NCBI GenBank assembly: GCA_021793115.1
Contig: JAJYTJ010000003.1
Location: forward strand, 1-53,467
Direction of reading: 5' to 3'
Length of the DNA: 53,467 nt
DNA from: Actinomycetes bacterium
GTDB taxonomy: Bacteria > Actinomycetota > Actinomycetes > Actinomycetales > Cellulomonadaceae
A program made the translations under genes and the position numbers. The first letter of the stretch is position 1; each line of letters opens with the position of its first letter. The notes under the pieces were generated by a model. That model was not told the origin of the DNA. It made no database searches and saw only the letters and a list, made by a program, of their open reading frames with translations. Shown piece by piece: positions 44,867-53,260 of the stretch.

Positions 44867-45910
44867 CTACAGCAGTACCGTCGTCAGCGGCATCGACGAG
44901 TCGACCGGCAGGTCCAGCGGCGAGGGCGGCAGGCCGCGGCGCACCACCGCGGAGCCGAGCGCCGCGATCATCGCCCCGTTGTCCGTGCAGAACCGGAGCG
45001 GCGGGATGCGCAAGGTCAGGCCGGCCTCGGCGCAGCGCTTCGCCGCCAGGTCGCGCAGCTGCGAGTTGGCCGAGAAGCCGCCGCCGACGACGAGCGTGTC
45101 GACACCGTGGGCACGGCACGCGGCGATCGACTTCGCCGTCAGGACGTCGGCCACCGCTGCGGCGAACGAGGCCGCGACGTCGGGGAGCGGGATGTCCAGC
45201 CCCGCGTCCTGGCGGGCCTCGACCCAGCGGGCGACGGCCGTCTTGAGGCCCGAGAACGAGAAGTCCGTCGCGTGGTCGGCCTGGTCCTTCGCCGCCGTCA
45301 GGCCGCGCGGGAACCGGATGGCCTCCGGGTTCCCCTCGCGCGCCAGCCGGTCGATGTGCGGGCCGCCGGGGTACGGCAGCCCGAGCAGCCGGCCGACCTT
45401 GTCGAACGCCTCCCCCGCGGCGTCGTCGAGCGTGGAGCCGAGCTCGGTGACGTTGACGGTGTCGTCCAGGAGCAGCAGCGAGGAGTGACCGCCCGAGACC
45501 ACGAGCGCCATGACGCGGGACGGGAACGGCCCGTCGACCAGCTCGTCGACCACGGCGTGGCCGATGACGTGGTTCACCCCGTAGAGCGGCTTGTCGAGCG
45601 CGACCGCGAGCGCCTTGGCGGCGGACGCCCCGACGGTCAGCGGCCCGACGAGCCCCGGGCCGGCCGTCACCGAGATCGCGTCGACGTCGGCGAGCGTGAC
45701 ACCGGCGGTGGCCAGGGCCCGCTCGATGGTGGGCACCATGGCCTCGAGGTGGGCTCGTGAGGCGATCTCCGGGATGATCCCGCCGAACCGCGCGTGCTCG
45801 TCCACCGACGAGGCGACGGCGTCCACGAGGAGCTCGTAGCCGCGCACCAGGGCGACGCCGGTCTCGTCGCAGGAGGTCTCGATGCCGAGCACGAGGGGGT
45901 CGACGGTCAT
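44867..45910 (-). CDS. tsaD: tRNA N6-adenosine threonylcarbamoyltransferase
   Basis: A 347-residue ASKHA-fold enzyme that transfers the threonylcarbamoyl group to A37 of ANN-decoding tRNAs, working with TsaB and TsaE, both encoded 2-4 kb away. The metal ligands His114 and His118 lie in [10 protein letters not shown]; other signatures are [42 protein letters not shown] and [10 protein letters not shown]. Length is normal. It is separated from the tsaB-tsaE run by the rhodanese gene and a nitroreductase-like gene on the other strand, an insertion relative to the usual compact order. Confidence 0.97.
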   Translation of the reverse strand: MTVDPLVLGIETSCDETGVALVRGYELLVDAVASSVDEHARFGGIIPEIASRAHLEAMVPTIERALATAGVTLADVDAISVTAGPGLVGPLTVGASAAKALAVALDKPLYGVNHVIGHAVVDELVDGPFPSRVMALVVSGGHSSLLLLDDTVNVTELGSTLDDAAGEAFDKVGRLLGLPYPGGPHIDRLAREGNPEAIRFPRGLTAAKDQADHATDFSFSGLKTAVARWVEARQDAGLDIPLPDVAASFAAAVADVLTAKSIAACRAHGVDTLVVGGGFSANSQLRDLAAKRCAEAGLTLRIPPLRFCTDNGAMIAALGSAVVRRGLPPSPLDLPVDSSMPLTTVLL

Positions 45911-45992
45911 GGGGCCCCAGGATAGGTGCGGTGCGCGACTGTGACCGACGTCACCGCGCGACAGGACCGCTCATGGGATCACTTCACGGTCG

Positions 45993-46004
45993 TTGACTGT
46001 TCAA
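45993..46004. promoter_or_regulatory. palindrome just upstream of the nitroreductase-like gene
   Basis: TTGACTGTTCAA is a TTGA-N4-TCAA inverted repeat ending 7 nt before the GTG start, in the only AT-rich patch of 45911-46011. It may be an operator and could overlap a promoter; no clear ribosome-binding site precedes the gene. Confidence 0.35.
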
Positions 46005-46011
46005 TGATGCT

Positions 46012-46635
46012 GTGACGATCGACCTCTCCGCCCTGCCCACCGACACCCGCATCGACGACGCCACCGCGGATCTGCTGTTCCGCGAGGCGCGCTCGGTCCG
46101 CACGTTCGCCCCCGGCGACGTGGCCGACGAGCAGCTCGAGGCGGCCTACGACCTCGCCAAGCTCGGACCGACGCAGGTCAACTTCACTCCGCTGCGCCTG
46201 CTCGTCGTGCGCACGCCGGAGGCGCGGGAGCGCCTCGCCCACCACATGAGCGAAGGCAACGTGGAGCGCGTGCTCGGCGCGCCCGTCTCCCTGGTGCTCG
46301 CCGCCGACACCCGCTTCCACCAGCACATCCCTACGCTCGCTCCGCACATGACCGCGATGGTCGACATGCTCGAGCACGACGACGAGCGGCGCACGTCCTT
46401 CGCCGGCAACAACGCGTGGCTGCAGGCCGGGTACCTCATCGTGGCGCTGCGCGCCGTCGGCCTCGCCGCCGGCCCGATGGCCATCGCCGATCCCGTGGGC
46501 CTCGACGAGGAGCTCCTGGCCGGCACCGGGTGGTCGTCGTTCCTCGTCGTGAACGTGGCGCAGGCCGAGGGCTCCCGCACGCCGTTCCCGCGCGCGGCGC
46601 GGCTCGGGTGGGAGCAGGCGGCGCGGATCGTCTGA
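46012..46635 (+). CDS. malonic semialdehyde reductase / RutE-type nitroreductase
   Basis: A 207-residue FMN-dependent nitroreductase-fold protein similar to RutE (ARSVRTFAPGDVADEQLEAA, LGPTQVNFTPLRLLVV, AGYLIVALRAVGLAAGPM). RutE-type enzymes reduce malonic semialdehyde to 3-hydroxypropionate in uracil breakdown; many homologues have other substrates, and no rut genes are nearby. The start is GTG at 46012 without an obvious Shine-Dalgarno, so leaderless translation is possible. It converges with the rhodanese gene with only 4 nt between stops. Its orientation interrupts the tsaD-rimI-tsaB-tsaE cluster. Confidence 0.85.
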   Translation: MTIDLSALPTDTRIDDATADLLFREARSVRTFAPGDVADEQLEAAYDLAKLGPTQVNFTPLRLLVVRTPEARERLAHHMSEGNVERVLGAPVSLVLAADTRFHQHIPTLAPHMTAMVDMLEHDDERRTSFAGNNAWLQAGYLIVALRAVGLAAGPMAIADPVGLDEELLAGTGWSSFLVVNVAQAEGSRTPFPRAARLGWEQAARIV

Positions 46636-46639
46636 CCCG

Positions 46640-47482
46640 TCAGGGCCGGTCGCCGGTCGCGACCGGCCGCGCAGGGTCGTTCGACCACGCCGACCACGAG
46701 CCGGGGAACAGCGCCGCCTCGGTGCCGACCACCGCCAGCGCGGCCACCTCGTGCGCCGCCGTGACGCCGGAGCCGCAGTACACGGCGACCGGCCGGCCGG
46801 CCGCCAGCGACGCGAACCGCGCGCGCAGCGCGTCGTCGGGCAGGAACCGCCCGTCCTCGGTGAGGTTGTCCCAGGTCGACGCGCTCACGGCGCCCGGGAT
46901 GTGCCCGGCACGCGGGTCGACCGGTTCGACGAGGCCCGCATAGCGTTCCGCAGCCCGCGCGTCGAGCAGCGCGCCCGTGCCGGGCCAGACCGCGGCCCCG
47001 TCGGCCGTCACCGTCGGCATCGACCCGGCCCGCACGACGAGGTCACCGGGCTCGGCGACGACGTCGCCCGCCTCCAGCGACCGGCCGGCCGCGGTCCACG
47101 CGGGCAGTCCACCGTCCAGCAGCCGCACCGCCGCCACGCCCGCCCAGCGCAGCAGCCACCAGGCCCGCGCCGCCGACGTGCCGGCGACGTCGTCGTACAC
47201 GACCACCGACGAGCCCTCCCGCACCCCCCAGCGCCGCGCCGCGGCCTCGAGCTCGGCGACCGCGGGCAGCGGGTGCCGCCCCGCCGCGGGCGACGGCGGC
47301 GCCGCGAGCTCGGCCTCCAGGTCCACGAAGACCGCACCCGGCAGGTGCCCGGCGAGGTAGCGCTCGCGTGCCTGCGGTCCGGTGCGGCCGAGCGCCCACC
47401 GGACGTCGAGCAGCACGGGTGGTTCGTCGTCCGCGAGCGCGGCGGCCAGCTCGTCGGCGGTCACCAGCACGTCGCGCCTCAT
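46640..47482 (-). CDS. thiosulfate/3-mercaptopyruvate sulfurtransferase (tandem rhodanese)
   Basis: A 280-residue protein with two rhodanese domains. In the C-terminal domain the catalytic Cys236 sits in VAVYCGSGVTA, the six-residue loop typical of mercaptopyruvate/thiosulfate sulfurtransferases. In the N-terminal domain the cysteine position is Asp97 (VVVYDDVAG), so that half is structural, as usual. It moves sulfane sulfur to cyanide or thiol acceptors. The ATG at 47482 overlaps the rimI stop (ATGA), tying it to the rimI-tsaB-tsaE-alr transcript. Confidence 0.93.
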   Translation of the reverse strand: MRRDVLVTADELAAALADDEPPVLLDVRWALGRTGPQARERYLAGHLPGAVFVDLEAELAAPPSPAAGRHPLPAVAELEAAARRWGVREGSSVVVYDDVAGTSAARAWWLLRWAGVAAVRLLDGGLPAWTAAGRSLEAGDVVAEPGDLVVRAGSMPTVTADGAAVWPGTGALLDARAAERYAGLVEPVDPRAGHIPGAVSASTWDNLTEDGRFLPDDALRARFASLAAGRPVAVYCGSGVTAAHEVAALAVVGTEAALFPGSWSAWSNDPARPVATGDRP

Positions 47483-47952
47483 GCGTCCTCCAGCGGCAGC
47501 CTCATGGTGTAGGCGTCGATGTTCCCCGGCTGGTAGTAGGCACGCCGGCGGCCGAGCATGACGAAGCCGAGCGACTCGTACAGGTGGATCGCCGGCGCGT
47601 TGTCGACGCGCACCTCGAGCAGCACCTGGCCCGCACCGACCTCGCGCGCGTGCCCGACGAGCGCGGTGAGCAGCCGGCGGCCCAGGCCGTGCCCCTGGTG
47701 GGCGGCGTCGACGGCGACCGTCATCACCTGGGCGTCGTAGCCGTCGAACCAGATCCCGGCGTAGCCGACGAGCGCGCCGTCCGCGGCCCGCTCGGCGCCG
47801 AGGTACCAACGGCCGTCCGCCTGCAGCTCCTCGGCGAACGACGCGCGGGACCACGCGGCCGCGTCGAACAGCTGCCGCTCCAGCCGGTCGAGCTGGTCCA
47901 GGTCGGCGGCGCCCAGCGGGCGCACGACGACGTCCACCCCCGGCACCGTCAC
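47479..47952 (-). CDS. rimI: ribosomal protein S18-alanine N-acetyltransferase
   Basis: A 157-residue GNAT acetyltransferase. The acetyl-CoA loop is HQGHGLGRRLL and the later LEVRVDNAPAIHLYESLGF is the RimI signature. RimI acetylates the N-terminus of S18; in this family it is commonly encoded with tsaB, as here. The GTG at 47952 is chosen because VTVPGVDVVVRPL begins the domain; a GTG two codons on is possible. The 82-nt gap to tsaB is larger than the other spacings of this cluster. Confidence 0.93.
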   Translation of the reverse strand: MTVPGVDVVVRPLGAADLDQLDRLERQLFDAAAWSRASFAEELQADGRWYLGAERAADGALVGYAGIWFDGYDAQVMTVAVDAAHQGHGLGRRLLTALVGHAREVGAGQVLLEVRVDNAPAIHLYESLGFVMLGRRRAYYQPGNIDAYTMRLPLEDA

Positions 47953-48034
47953 GCCCGCACCCCCACGTCCGGGCCGCCGGCCACGGGCCGCCCCGAGCGC
48001 GCGGCGACGGGCGACGGCCCGCGCGACGCGGGAG

Positions 48035-48715
48035 TCACGTGAGGACCCGCTTCGCCGCCGCGGGCGGCTCGGCGTCGGGACGGCGCAGATAGAGCGGCTC
48101 CGTCGGGAGCGTCTCGCCGGCCGCCGCCCGCACCAGCGCGAGCCGGGCGAGCTCGGCGGGGTCCGGGTCGAGGACCGTCGGCTCGGCGGCCAGCCCGAGC
48201 GCTGCCGCGTACGTCCGGGCGCCCCGGCCCACGACGAGCGCGCCGTCCAGCCGGCCGGACCCACGCAGGTCGGCCGGCGTGGCGATGTCCGGGCCCTCGG
48301 CCGGTGCGATGCCGTCCGGCGTCACCGTGAAGGACGCCCAGTAGACCTCGCGACGGCGGGCGTCCCCGACCGCCACCACACGGGTCCCGGGCGCGGCACC
48401 ACGCCCGGCGCGAGCGGCCAACGCGTCCAGCGACGGCACGCCCCACACCGGCACGCCGAGCGCCAGGCCGAGCGCACGGGCCGTGACGAGGCCGACGCGC
48501 AGCCCGGTGAACGGCGCCGGACCGGTGCCGGCGACCACGGCGGTGAGCTCACGCCGGTCGACGCCCGCCTGCGCCAGCGCCGTGCTGAGCATGGGGGCGA
48601 GCAGCTCGGCATGGCGACGCGGCTCGTCGGACGAAGCGGCGGCGAGCACGTCGCCGGCATCGGAGAGCACCGCGACGGCCACCGCCGACGACGTGTCCAG
48701 GGCGAGGATCGGCAC
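48035..48715 (-). CDS. tsaB: t6A biosynthesis protein TsaB
   Basis: A 226-residue protein with the start PILALDTSSAVAVAVL typical of TsaB and the segment GTGPAPFTGLRVGLVTARAL. TsaB is an inactive ASKHA paralogue of TsaD that forms the heterodimer needed for threonylcarbamoyl transfer. The GTG at 48715 follows the tsaE stop by 4 nt; longer open frame upstream is read-through of tsaE. Confidence 0.94.
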   Translation of the reverse strand: MPILALDTSSAVAVAVLSDAGDVLAAASSDEPRRHAELLAPMLSTALAQAGVDRRELTAVVAGTGPAPFTGLRVGLVTARALGLALGVPVWGVPSLDALAARAGRGAAPGTRVVAVGDARRREVYWASFTVTPDGIAPAEGPDIATPADLRGSGRLDGALVVGRGARTYAAALGLAAEPTVLDPDPAELARLALVRAAAGETLPTEPLYLRRPDAEPPAAAKRVLT

Positions 48716-48719
48716 GGCC

Positions 48720-49256
48720 TCAGCCTGCCACGGGCTGCACGACGCCGACGCCGGGCAGCGCGACACCGACCCAGCGGGGACCGACGGCGACGACCTCGAG
48801 GACGCGCTCACCGGCGTCGGCCGGCTCGTCGCCGGTCGGGTCGACCGCACCGTGCGGGCGGTGCAGCGTCAGCTCGAGCCGGTCCTCGGACAGCGGCTCG
48901 ACCCATCCGCCGCCCCACTCGACCACGGTGACCGCCTCGTCCATCTCGGACTCCAGGTCCAGCGCGGCGACCTCGTCGAACGAGCGCAGCCGGTAGGCGT
49001 CCACGTGCACCAGCCACGGCCCGCGCGTGCCGTCCGCGCGCGGCAGCGGCGGGTGCTCGCGGGCGATGATGAACGTCGGCGAGGCGACCTGGCCGCGCAC
49101 GTGCAGGCCGGTGCCGATGCCCTGGGTCAGCGTCGTCTTGCCGGCGCCCAGGTCCCCGGTGAGGACGACGAGGTCGCCGGCCCGCAGCAGCGGTGCGAGG
49201 GCCTCGCCCCAGGCGCGGGTCGACTCGGCGGTCGGCAGGGTGAGGGTGGTGCTCAT
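48720..49256 (-). CDS. tsaE: t6A biosynthesis ATPase TsaE
   Basis: A 178-residue P-loop ATPase. Walker A GDLGAGKTT is at 34-42, followed by SPTFIIAREHP and VHVDAYRLRSFDEV, all hallmarks of TsaE. It binds TsaBD and hydrolyses ATP to reset it after each tRNA modification. The C-terminal extension (DEPADAGERVLEVVAVGP) is longer than in E. coli YjeE but common in actinobacteria. The ATG at 49256 lies 52 nt after alr. Confidence 0.95.
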   Translation of the reverse strand: MSTTLTLPTAESTRAWGEALAPLLRAGDLVVLTGDLGAGKTTLTQGIGTGLHVRGQVASPTFIIAREHPPLPRADGTRGPWLVHVDAYRLRSFDEVAALDLESEMDEAVTVVEWGGGWVEPLSEDRLELTLHRPHGAVDPTGDEPADAGERVLEVVAVGPRWVGVALPGVGVVQPVAG

Positions 49257-49308
49257 GACGTGACCTCCGTGAGGCGCCGGGCGCCGGGCCCGGCGGGACA
49301 GGTGGGGC

Positions 49309-50469
49309 TCATCCGTTGACGTACTCCCTCGGGACCCGGACGCCCAACCGGGTGGTGATCTCGTAGGAGATGGTGCCGGCGGCGTCCGCCCAGTCCTGAG
49401 CGGTCGGTTCGCCGTCGCCGCCGGGGCCGAACAGCGTGACGACCCCTCCGGCGCGCTCCTCGGCCCCCGGACCGAGGTCGAGGACGAACTGGTCCATGCA
49501 GACGCGGCCCGCGACACCGAGCCGACGCCCGCCCACCTGGACGGGGCCGCCCAGCCGCGCGCGCGTGCCGGACGCGTGGCGCGGCACGCCGTCGGCGTAG
49601 CCGAGCGGCACCACGCCGAGGCGCGTGGCCCGGTCGGTGACGTACTGGTGGGCGTAGGAGACGCCCTGCCCGGCCCCGACGTCCTTGACCGTCGCGAGCT
49701 GCGCCTCCAGCGTCATCGCCGGGGTCAGCCCGAAGGCGTCCGGGCCGCCCAGCTGCGGCACCGGCGACAGGCCGTACACGGCGAGCCCTGGCCGGACGAG
49801 GTCGTAGTGGACCGCCGGGCGGGTCAGCGTCGCCGCAGAGTTGGCGATGTGCCGCACCTCGAGGCGGGCGCCGGCGGCCTCGACCGCCCGGATCGCGGCG
49901 TCGAAGACGTCCTCCTGCGCCCGGACGGTCGGGTGGTCGGGCTCGTCGGCGAACGCGAAGTGCGACCAGACGCCGACGAGCTCGACCGCGCCCTCGGCCT
50001 GCGCCCGCAGCAGGGGCACGACGACCTCGTCGAGCGCGTCCGGCAGCACGCCGTTGCGGCCGAGGCCGGTGTCGACCTTGAGGTGGACGCGGGCGGTCCT
50101 CCCGGCGGCGCGGGCCGCCGCGACGACGGCGTCGACGGCCCACGGCGCGGCGACGGACACGTCGACGTCGGCCTCGACCGCCTCGCGCAGGGGCGCCCCC
50201 GGCGCGTACAGCCACGCGAGGACGCGCGGCCCGACGATCCCCGCGGCGCGCAGCGCCAGGGCTTCCGAGACCTGCGCGGTGCCGAGCCACGTCGCCCCGC
50301 CCTCGACCGCGGCGCGGGCCACCGGGACCAGCCCGTGCCCGTAGGCGTCCGCCTTGACGACCGCCATCACCTGCGCGCTCGCCGCGTGCCCGGCGAGCGC
50401 GGCGACGTTCCCGCGGATCGCGGCGAGGTCGACGACGGCACGGGCGGGGTAGACGCTCACGCGGGCCAT
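49309..50469 (-). CDS. alr: alanine racemase
   Basis: A 386-residue PLP enzyme interconverting L- and D-alanine for peptidoglycan. Lys39 in AVVKADAYGHG binds PLP. The second catalytic base is the Tyr in GVSYAHQYVTD near residue 275 (consensus VSYGxxY with Ala for Gly). GRVCMDQFVLDLG and GYADGVPR are the other signatures. Length is normal. It is upstream of tsaE and 63 nt downstream of nnr on the same strand, the usual actinobacterial order. Confidence 0.97.
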   Translation of the reverse strand: MARVSVYPARAVVDLAAIRGNVAALAGHAASAQVMAVVKADAYGHGLVPVARAAVEGGATWLGTAQVSEALALRAAGIVGPRVLAWLYAPGAPLREAVEADVDVSVAAPWAVDAVVAAARAAGRTARVHLKVDTGLGRNGVLPDALDEVVVPLLRAQAEGAVELVGVWSHFAFADEPDHPTVRAQEDVFDAAIRAVEAAGARLEVRHIANSAATLTRPAVHYDLVRPGLAVYGLSPVPQLGGPDAFGLTPAMTLEAQLATVKDVGAGQGVSYAHQYVTDRATRLGVVPLGYADGVPRHASGTRARLGGPVQVGGRRLGVAGRVCMDQFVLDLGPGAEERAGGVVTLFGPGGDGEPTAQDWADAAGTISYEITTRLGVRVPREYVNG

Positions 50470-50532
50470 CCTCCCACCGCGGCCTCGCGGACCCCGGGCG
50501 GGGTCACCACCGGCGGCGCCGCGTCCGGCGGC

Positions 50533-52059
50533 CTACCGGCGCAGGAGCGCGGCGATCGTGGCGGGCAGCGCGTCCGCGACGGCGGACGCGGAGACCGGGC
50601 CGCCGGGGTTGGCGGCGTGGGCGGCGCGGCCGTGCACGCTCGCCGCCGCCGCGGCCAGCCGGGCGGCGAGGGACGGGTCCGCGAGCACGTCCGACGAGCG
50701 GCCCGCGAGCAGCGCCCCGAGCAGGCCCGCCAGCACGTCGCCCGCGCCGGCCGTCGCCAGCCACGCGGGCGCCTCGGCCTGCGTGACGACGCCGCCCGGC
50801 CCGACGACGACCGTCACCGCACCCTTGAGCAGCACCGTCGCGCCGGTCAGCTGGTGGGCGCGGCGGGCGGCGGCCCGCGGCGCGGCGACGACCTCGTCGC
50901 GCGTCGTCGTCACGCCGCGCGCCGCGAGCAGCCGGACGAGCTCACCGGCGTGGGGTGTCAGCACCACGTGCGGCCCGACCCGTTCCGGGAGCACCGGAAG
51001 CGCCCCGGCGTCGACGACGGCGGGCAGGCCGGAGCGCAGGGCGGTGGCGATCCGCGCCGCCTGGGCCTCGTCGTGCGCGTCGACCCCGGGGCCGAGCACC
51101 CAGGCCTGGACCTGGCCCTCGCCGGCCACCACCTCGGGATGCGCCGCGACGACGGCCGGCCCCACGTCGCCGAGGTACCGGACCATGCCGACGCCGGCCC
51201 GCACCGCGGCCCCGGTGACGAGCACCGCCGCCCCGGGGTAGGCGCGGGTGCCGGCGACGACGCCGAGGACGCCCCGGCTGTACTTGTGGTCGTCCGCGGC
51301 GGGAACCGGCCACACCGCGGCGATGTCCGCGGCGTCGAGCCGCGCGACGGCGGCGGCGGCGGACGGCAGCGACAGCCCGACGTCCACCACCTCGACGCGC
51401 CCGGCGAGCCCCGCGGCGGGCGGCAGCAGGAGCCCCGGCTTGGCGCCGCCGAACGTGACGACGAGGTCGGCCGCCAGCACGTCGCCCGGTACCGTGCCGT
51501 CGTCGACCCCGATCCCCGACGGCACGTCGACGGCCACGACGAAGGGCCGCGGCCGCACGCCCGCGAGCGCCGCCACCAGGGCGCCCGCTGCTCCCCGCAG
51601 ACCGCCGCGGGCGCCGATCCCCAGCAGCCCGTCGAGCACCACGTCGGCCGCCGCCGCGACGCGCGCCGCGTCGGCCACGCCGATCTCGGCCGGGCCCACG
51701 GAGCCGGTCGCATCGGGTCCCGCGGCGGTGCGCACCAGCAGCGTGCGGCCGCCCGCCCGCCGCAGCGCGGCCAGGCCCTCGTCGTGCACCCGCTCGGCGG
51801 CCAGCAGCGCGGTGACGGCCGCGCCCCGGCCGGCCAGGTACGCGCCCGCGACCAGGGTGTCGCCGCCGTTGTTGCCCGGCCCGACGAGGAGCACGACGCG
51901 CGCCCCGCCGACGCGGCCGCGCGCATGTCGCAGCTCGCGGGCGACGATCACGGACAGCGCGAACGCGGCCCGGTCCATGAGAGGGACGCCGGCGGCCAGC
52001 AGCGGTTCCTCGGCCGCGCGCACCGCGGCCGCGTCCCAGGTGAGCAGCACGTGCGCCAT
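50533..52059 (-). CDS. nnr: bifunctional NAD(P)H-hydrate epimerase / ADP-dependent dehydratase
   Basis: A 508-residue fusion of two repair enzymes. The YjeF_N epimerase domain (about 1-220; GPGNNGGDTLVAGAYLAGRG, VDVPSGIGVDDG) converts R- to S-NAD(P)HX; the ribokinase-like NnrD domain (about 230-508; VLTPHAGELVRLLA, LLKGAVTVVVGPGG, LATAGAGDVLAGLLGALLAG) dehydrates it back to NAD(P)H with ADP. The ATG at 52059 is the family start (MAHVLLTWDAAAVR). The frame open far upstream is a shadow of the LLM gene. Only 30 bp separate it from that divergent gene. Confidence 0.95.
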   Translation of the reverse strand: MAHVLLTWDAAAVRAAEEPLLAAGVPLMDRAAFALSVIVARELRHARGRVGGARVVLLVGPGNNGGDTLVAGAYLAGRGAAVTALLAAERVHDEGLAALRRAGGRTLLVRTAAGPDATGSVGPAEIGVADAARVAAAADVVLDGLLGIGARGGLRGAAGALVAALAGVRPRPFVVAVDVPSGIGVDDGTVPGDVLAADLVVTFGGAKPGLLLPPAAGLAGRVEVVDVGLSLPSAAAAVARLDAADIAAVWPVPAADDHKYSRGVLGVVAGTRAYPGAAVLVTGAAVRAGVGMVRYLGDVGPAVVAAHPEVVAGEGQVQAWVLGPGVDAHDEAQAARIATALRSGLPAVVDAGALPVLPERVGPHVVLTPHAGELVRLLAARGVTTTRDEVVAAPRAAARRAHQLTGATVLLKGAVTVVVGPGGVVTQAEAPAWLATAGAGDVLAGLLGALLAGRSSDVLADPSLAARLAAAAASVHGRAAHAANPGGPVSASAVADALPATIAALLRR

Positions 52060-52089
52060 CCTTGCGCCCGGCTCGGTACGGTGCGAGCC

Positions 52090-53076
52090 ATGCGCTTCGG
52101 AATGTTCGTCCCCCAGGGCTGGCGTCAGGACCTCACCGGCATCGAGCCCCGCGACCACTGGCGGGTCATGCGCGACCTCGTGCAGCACGCCGACGGCGGC
52201 GACTGGGAGTCGGTCTGGGTGTACGACCACTTCCACTCCGTGCCCGAGCCCAACGGCGAGGCCGTCCACGAGGCGTGGAGCCTCATGAACGCCTTCGGCG
52301 CGGTGACCCAGCGCGTCCGGCTGGGCCAGATGTGCACCTGCATGGCCTACCGGAACCCGGTCTACCTCGCGAAGGTCGCGACCACGGCCGACGTCGTGTC
52401 CGGTGGCCGCATCGAGATGGGGATCGGCGCAGGCTGGTACGAGCACGAGTGGCGCGCCTACGGGTACGGCTTCCCGCGGGCCGGCGAGCGGCTCGGCATG
52501 CTCGACGAGGGTGTGCAGATCTTCCGGCAGATGTGGACCACCGGCAGCGCGACGCTGCACGGGACGTACTACGACGTCGACGGCGCGATGCTCTCGCCGC
52601 TGCCGCTGCAGGCCGGCGGCATCCCGATCTGGATCGCCGGGTCCGGCGAGAAGGTCACGCTGCGGATCGCCGCGAAGTACGCCGACTACACGAACTTCGC
52701 CGGCGAGCCCGAGGCGTTCGCGGCCAAGTCGGCCATCCTCGAGGGTCACTGCCGCGACGTCGGCCGGGACGCGGACGAGATCACCCGGTCCGCCAACTTC
52801 AACGTCGTCATCGCCGAGACCCAGGCGGAGATCCCCGCGCTGCTCGACCGCTACGAGGAGCACTACGCGCGCACGGTGCCCGCATCGGCTGCCGGCGTTC
52901 GCGAGGACCTGCGCACCGGCCCCCTCGTCGGGACGCCCGAGCAGATCGTCGAGAAGCTGCAGGCGTTCGCCGCGATCGGTCTCGGCTACACCATCTGCTA
53001 CTTCCCGCTGGTGGCCTACGACCGCTCCGGGCTGGAGCTCTTCGAGCGCGAGGTGCTCCCGGCGCTGTCCGCCTGA
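52090..53076 (+). CDS. LLM class F420-dependent oxidoreductase
   Basis: A 328-residue luciferase-like TIM-barrel enzyme (MRFGMFVPQGW start, WVYDHFHS, RVRLGQMCTCMAYRNPVYLAK, VSGGRIEMGIGAGWYEHEW, GTPEQIVEKLQAFAAIGLGY). Members use reduced F420, some FMN, to reduce or oxidise diverse substrates; the substrate here is not predictable. The ATG at 52090 has a GAGCC upstream but no good ribosome-binding site, and only 30 bp separate it from divergent nnr, so both promoters must be very compact or start leaderless transcripts. A 68-bp inverted repeat follows the stop. Confidence 0.92.
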   Translation: MRFGMFVPQGWRQDLTGIEPRDHWRVMRDLVQHADGGDWESVWVYDHFHSVPEPNGEAVHEAWSLMNAFGAVTQRVRLGQMCTCMAYRNPVYLAKVATTADVVSGGRIEMGIGAGWYEHEWRAYGYGFPRAGERLGMLDEGVQIFRQMWTTGSATLHGTYYDVDGAMLSPLPLQAGGIPIWIAGSGEKVTLRIAAKYADYTNFAGEPEAFAAKSAILEGHCRDVGRDADEITRSANFNVVIAETQAEIPALLDRYEEHYARTVPASAAGVREDLRTGPLVGTPEQIVEKLQAFAAIGLGYTICYFPLVAYDRSGLELFEREVLPALSA

Positions 53077-53089
53077 GGCGCCTCCACCA

Positions 53090-53157
53090 CCGGCTCGGCA
53101 TCTCCGCACCGGCTCGGCATCTCCACCTGCCGAGCCCGTGCGGAAGTACCGAGCCGG
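53090..53157. repeat. 30-bp near-perfect inverted repeat with 8-nt loop
   Basis: Left arm 53090-53119 and right arm 53128-53157 match at 26 of 30 positions. Each arm contains GGCTCGG-type units; the left arm and loop also hold an exact 18-bp direct repeat with 19-bp period (53088-53105 and 53107-53124, CACCGGCTCGGCATCTCC). It may act as terminator of the LLM gene or be a repetitive extragenic palindrome. Confidence 0.85.
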
Positions 53158-53225
53158 CGTCCGTTGTCGGAGCAAGGGCGCGACGCGCGGGGCTGGTGAC
53201 GGGGCCGCAGATGCGGCATGATGAG

Positions 53226-53242
53226 TTTGGAAGGATTCCGAA
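53226..53242. promoter_or_regulatory. inverted repeat before the last gene
   Basis: TTTGGAAGGATTCCGAA has 7-bp arms (6 of 7 pairs) around GGA, 18 bp before the ATG at 53261 and in a locally AT-rich patch. Possibly an operator. Confidence 0.3.
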
Positions 53243-53260
53243 CAAATCAAGGGGTCACCG

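Noticed and set aside
47949..48038. A 29-codon GTG frame between tsaB and rimI overlapping the tsaB stop
   Set aside because: No family resemblance or composition signal; it ends inside the rimI start region and is likely chance.
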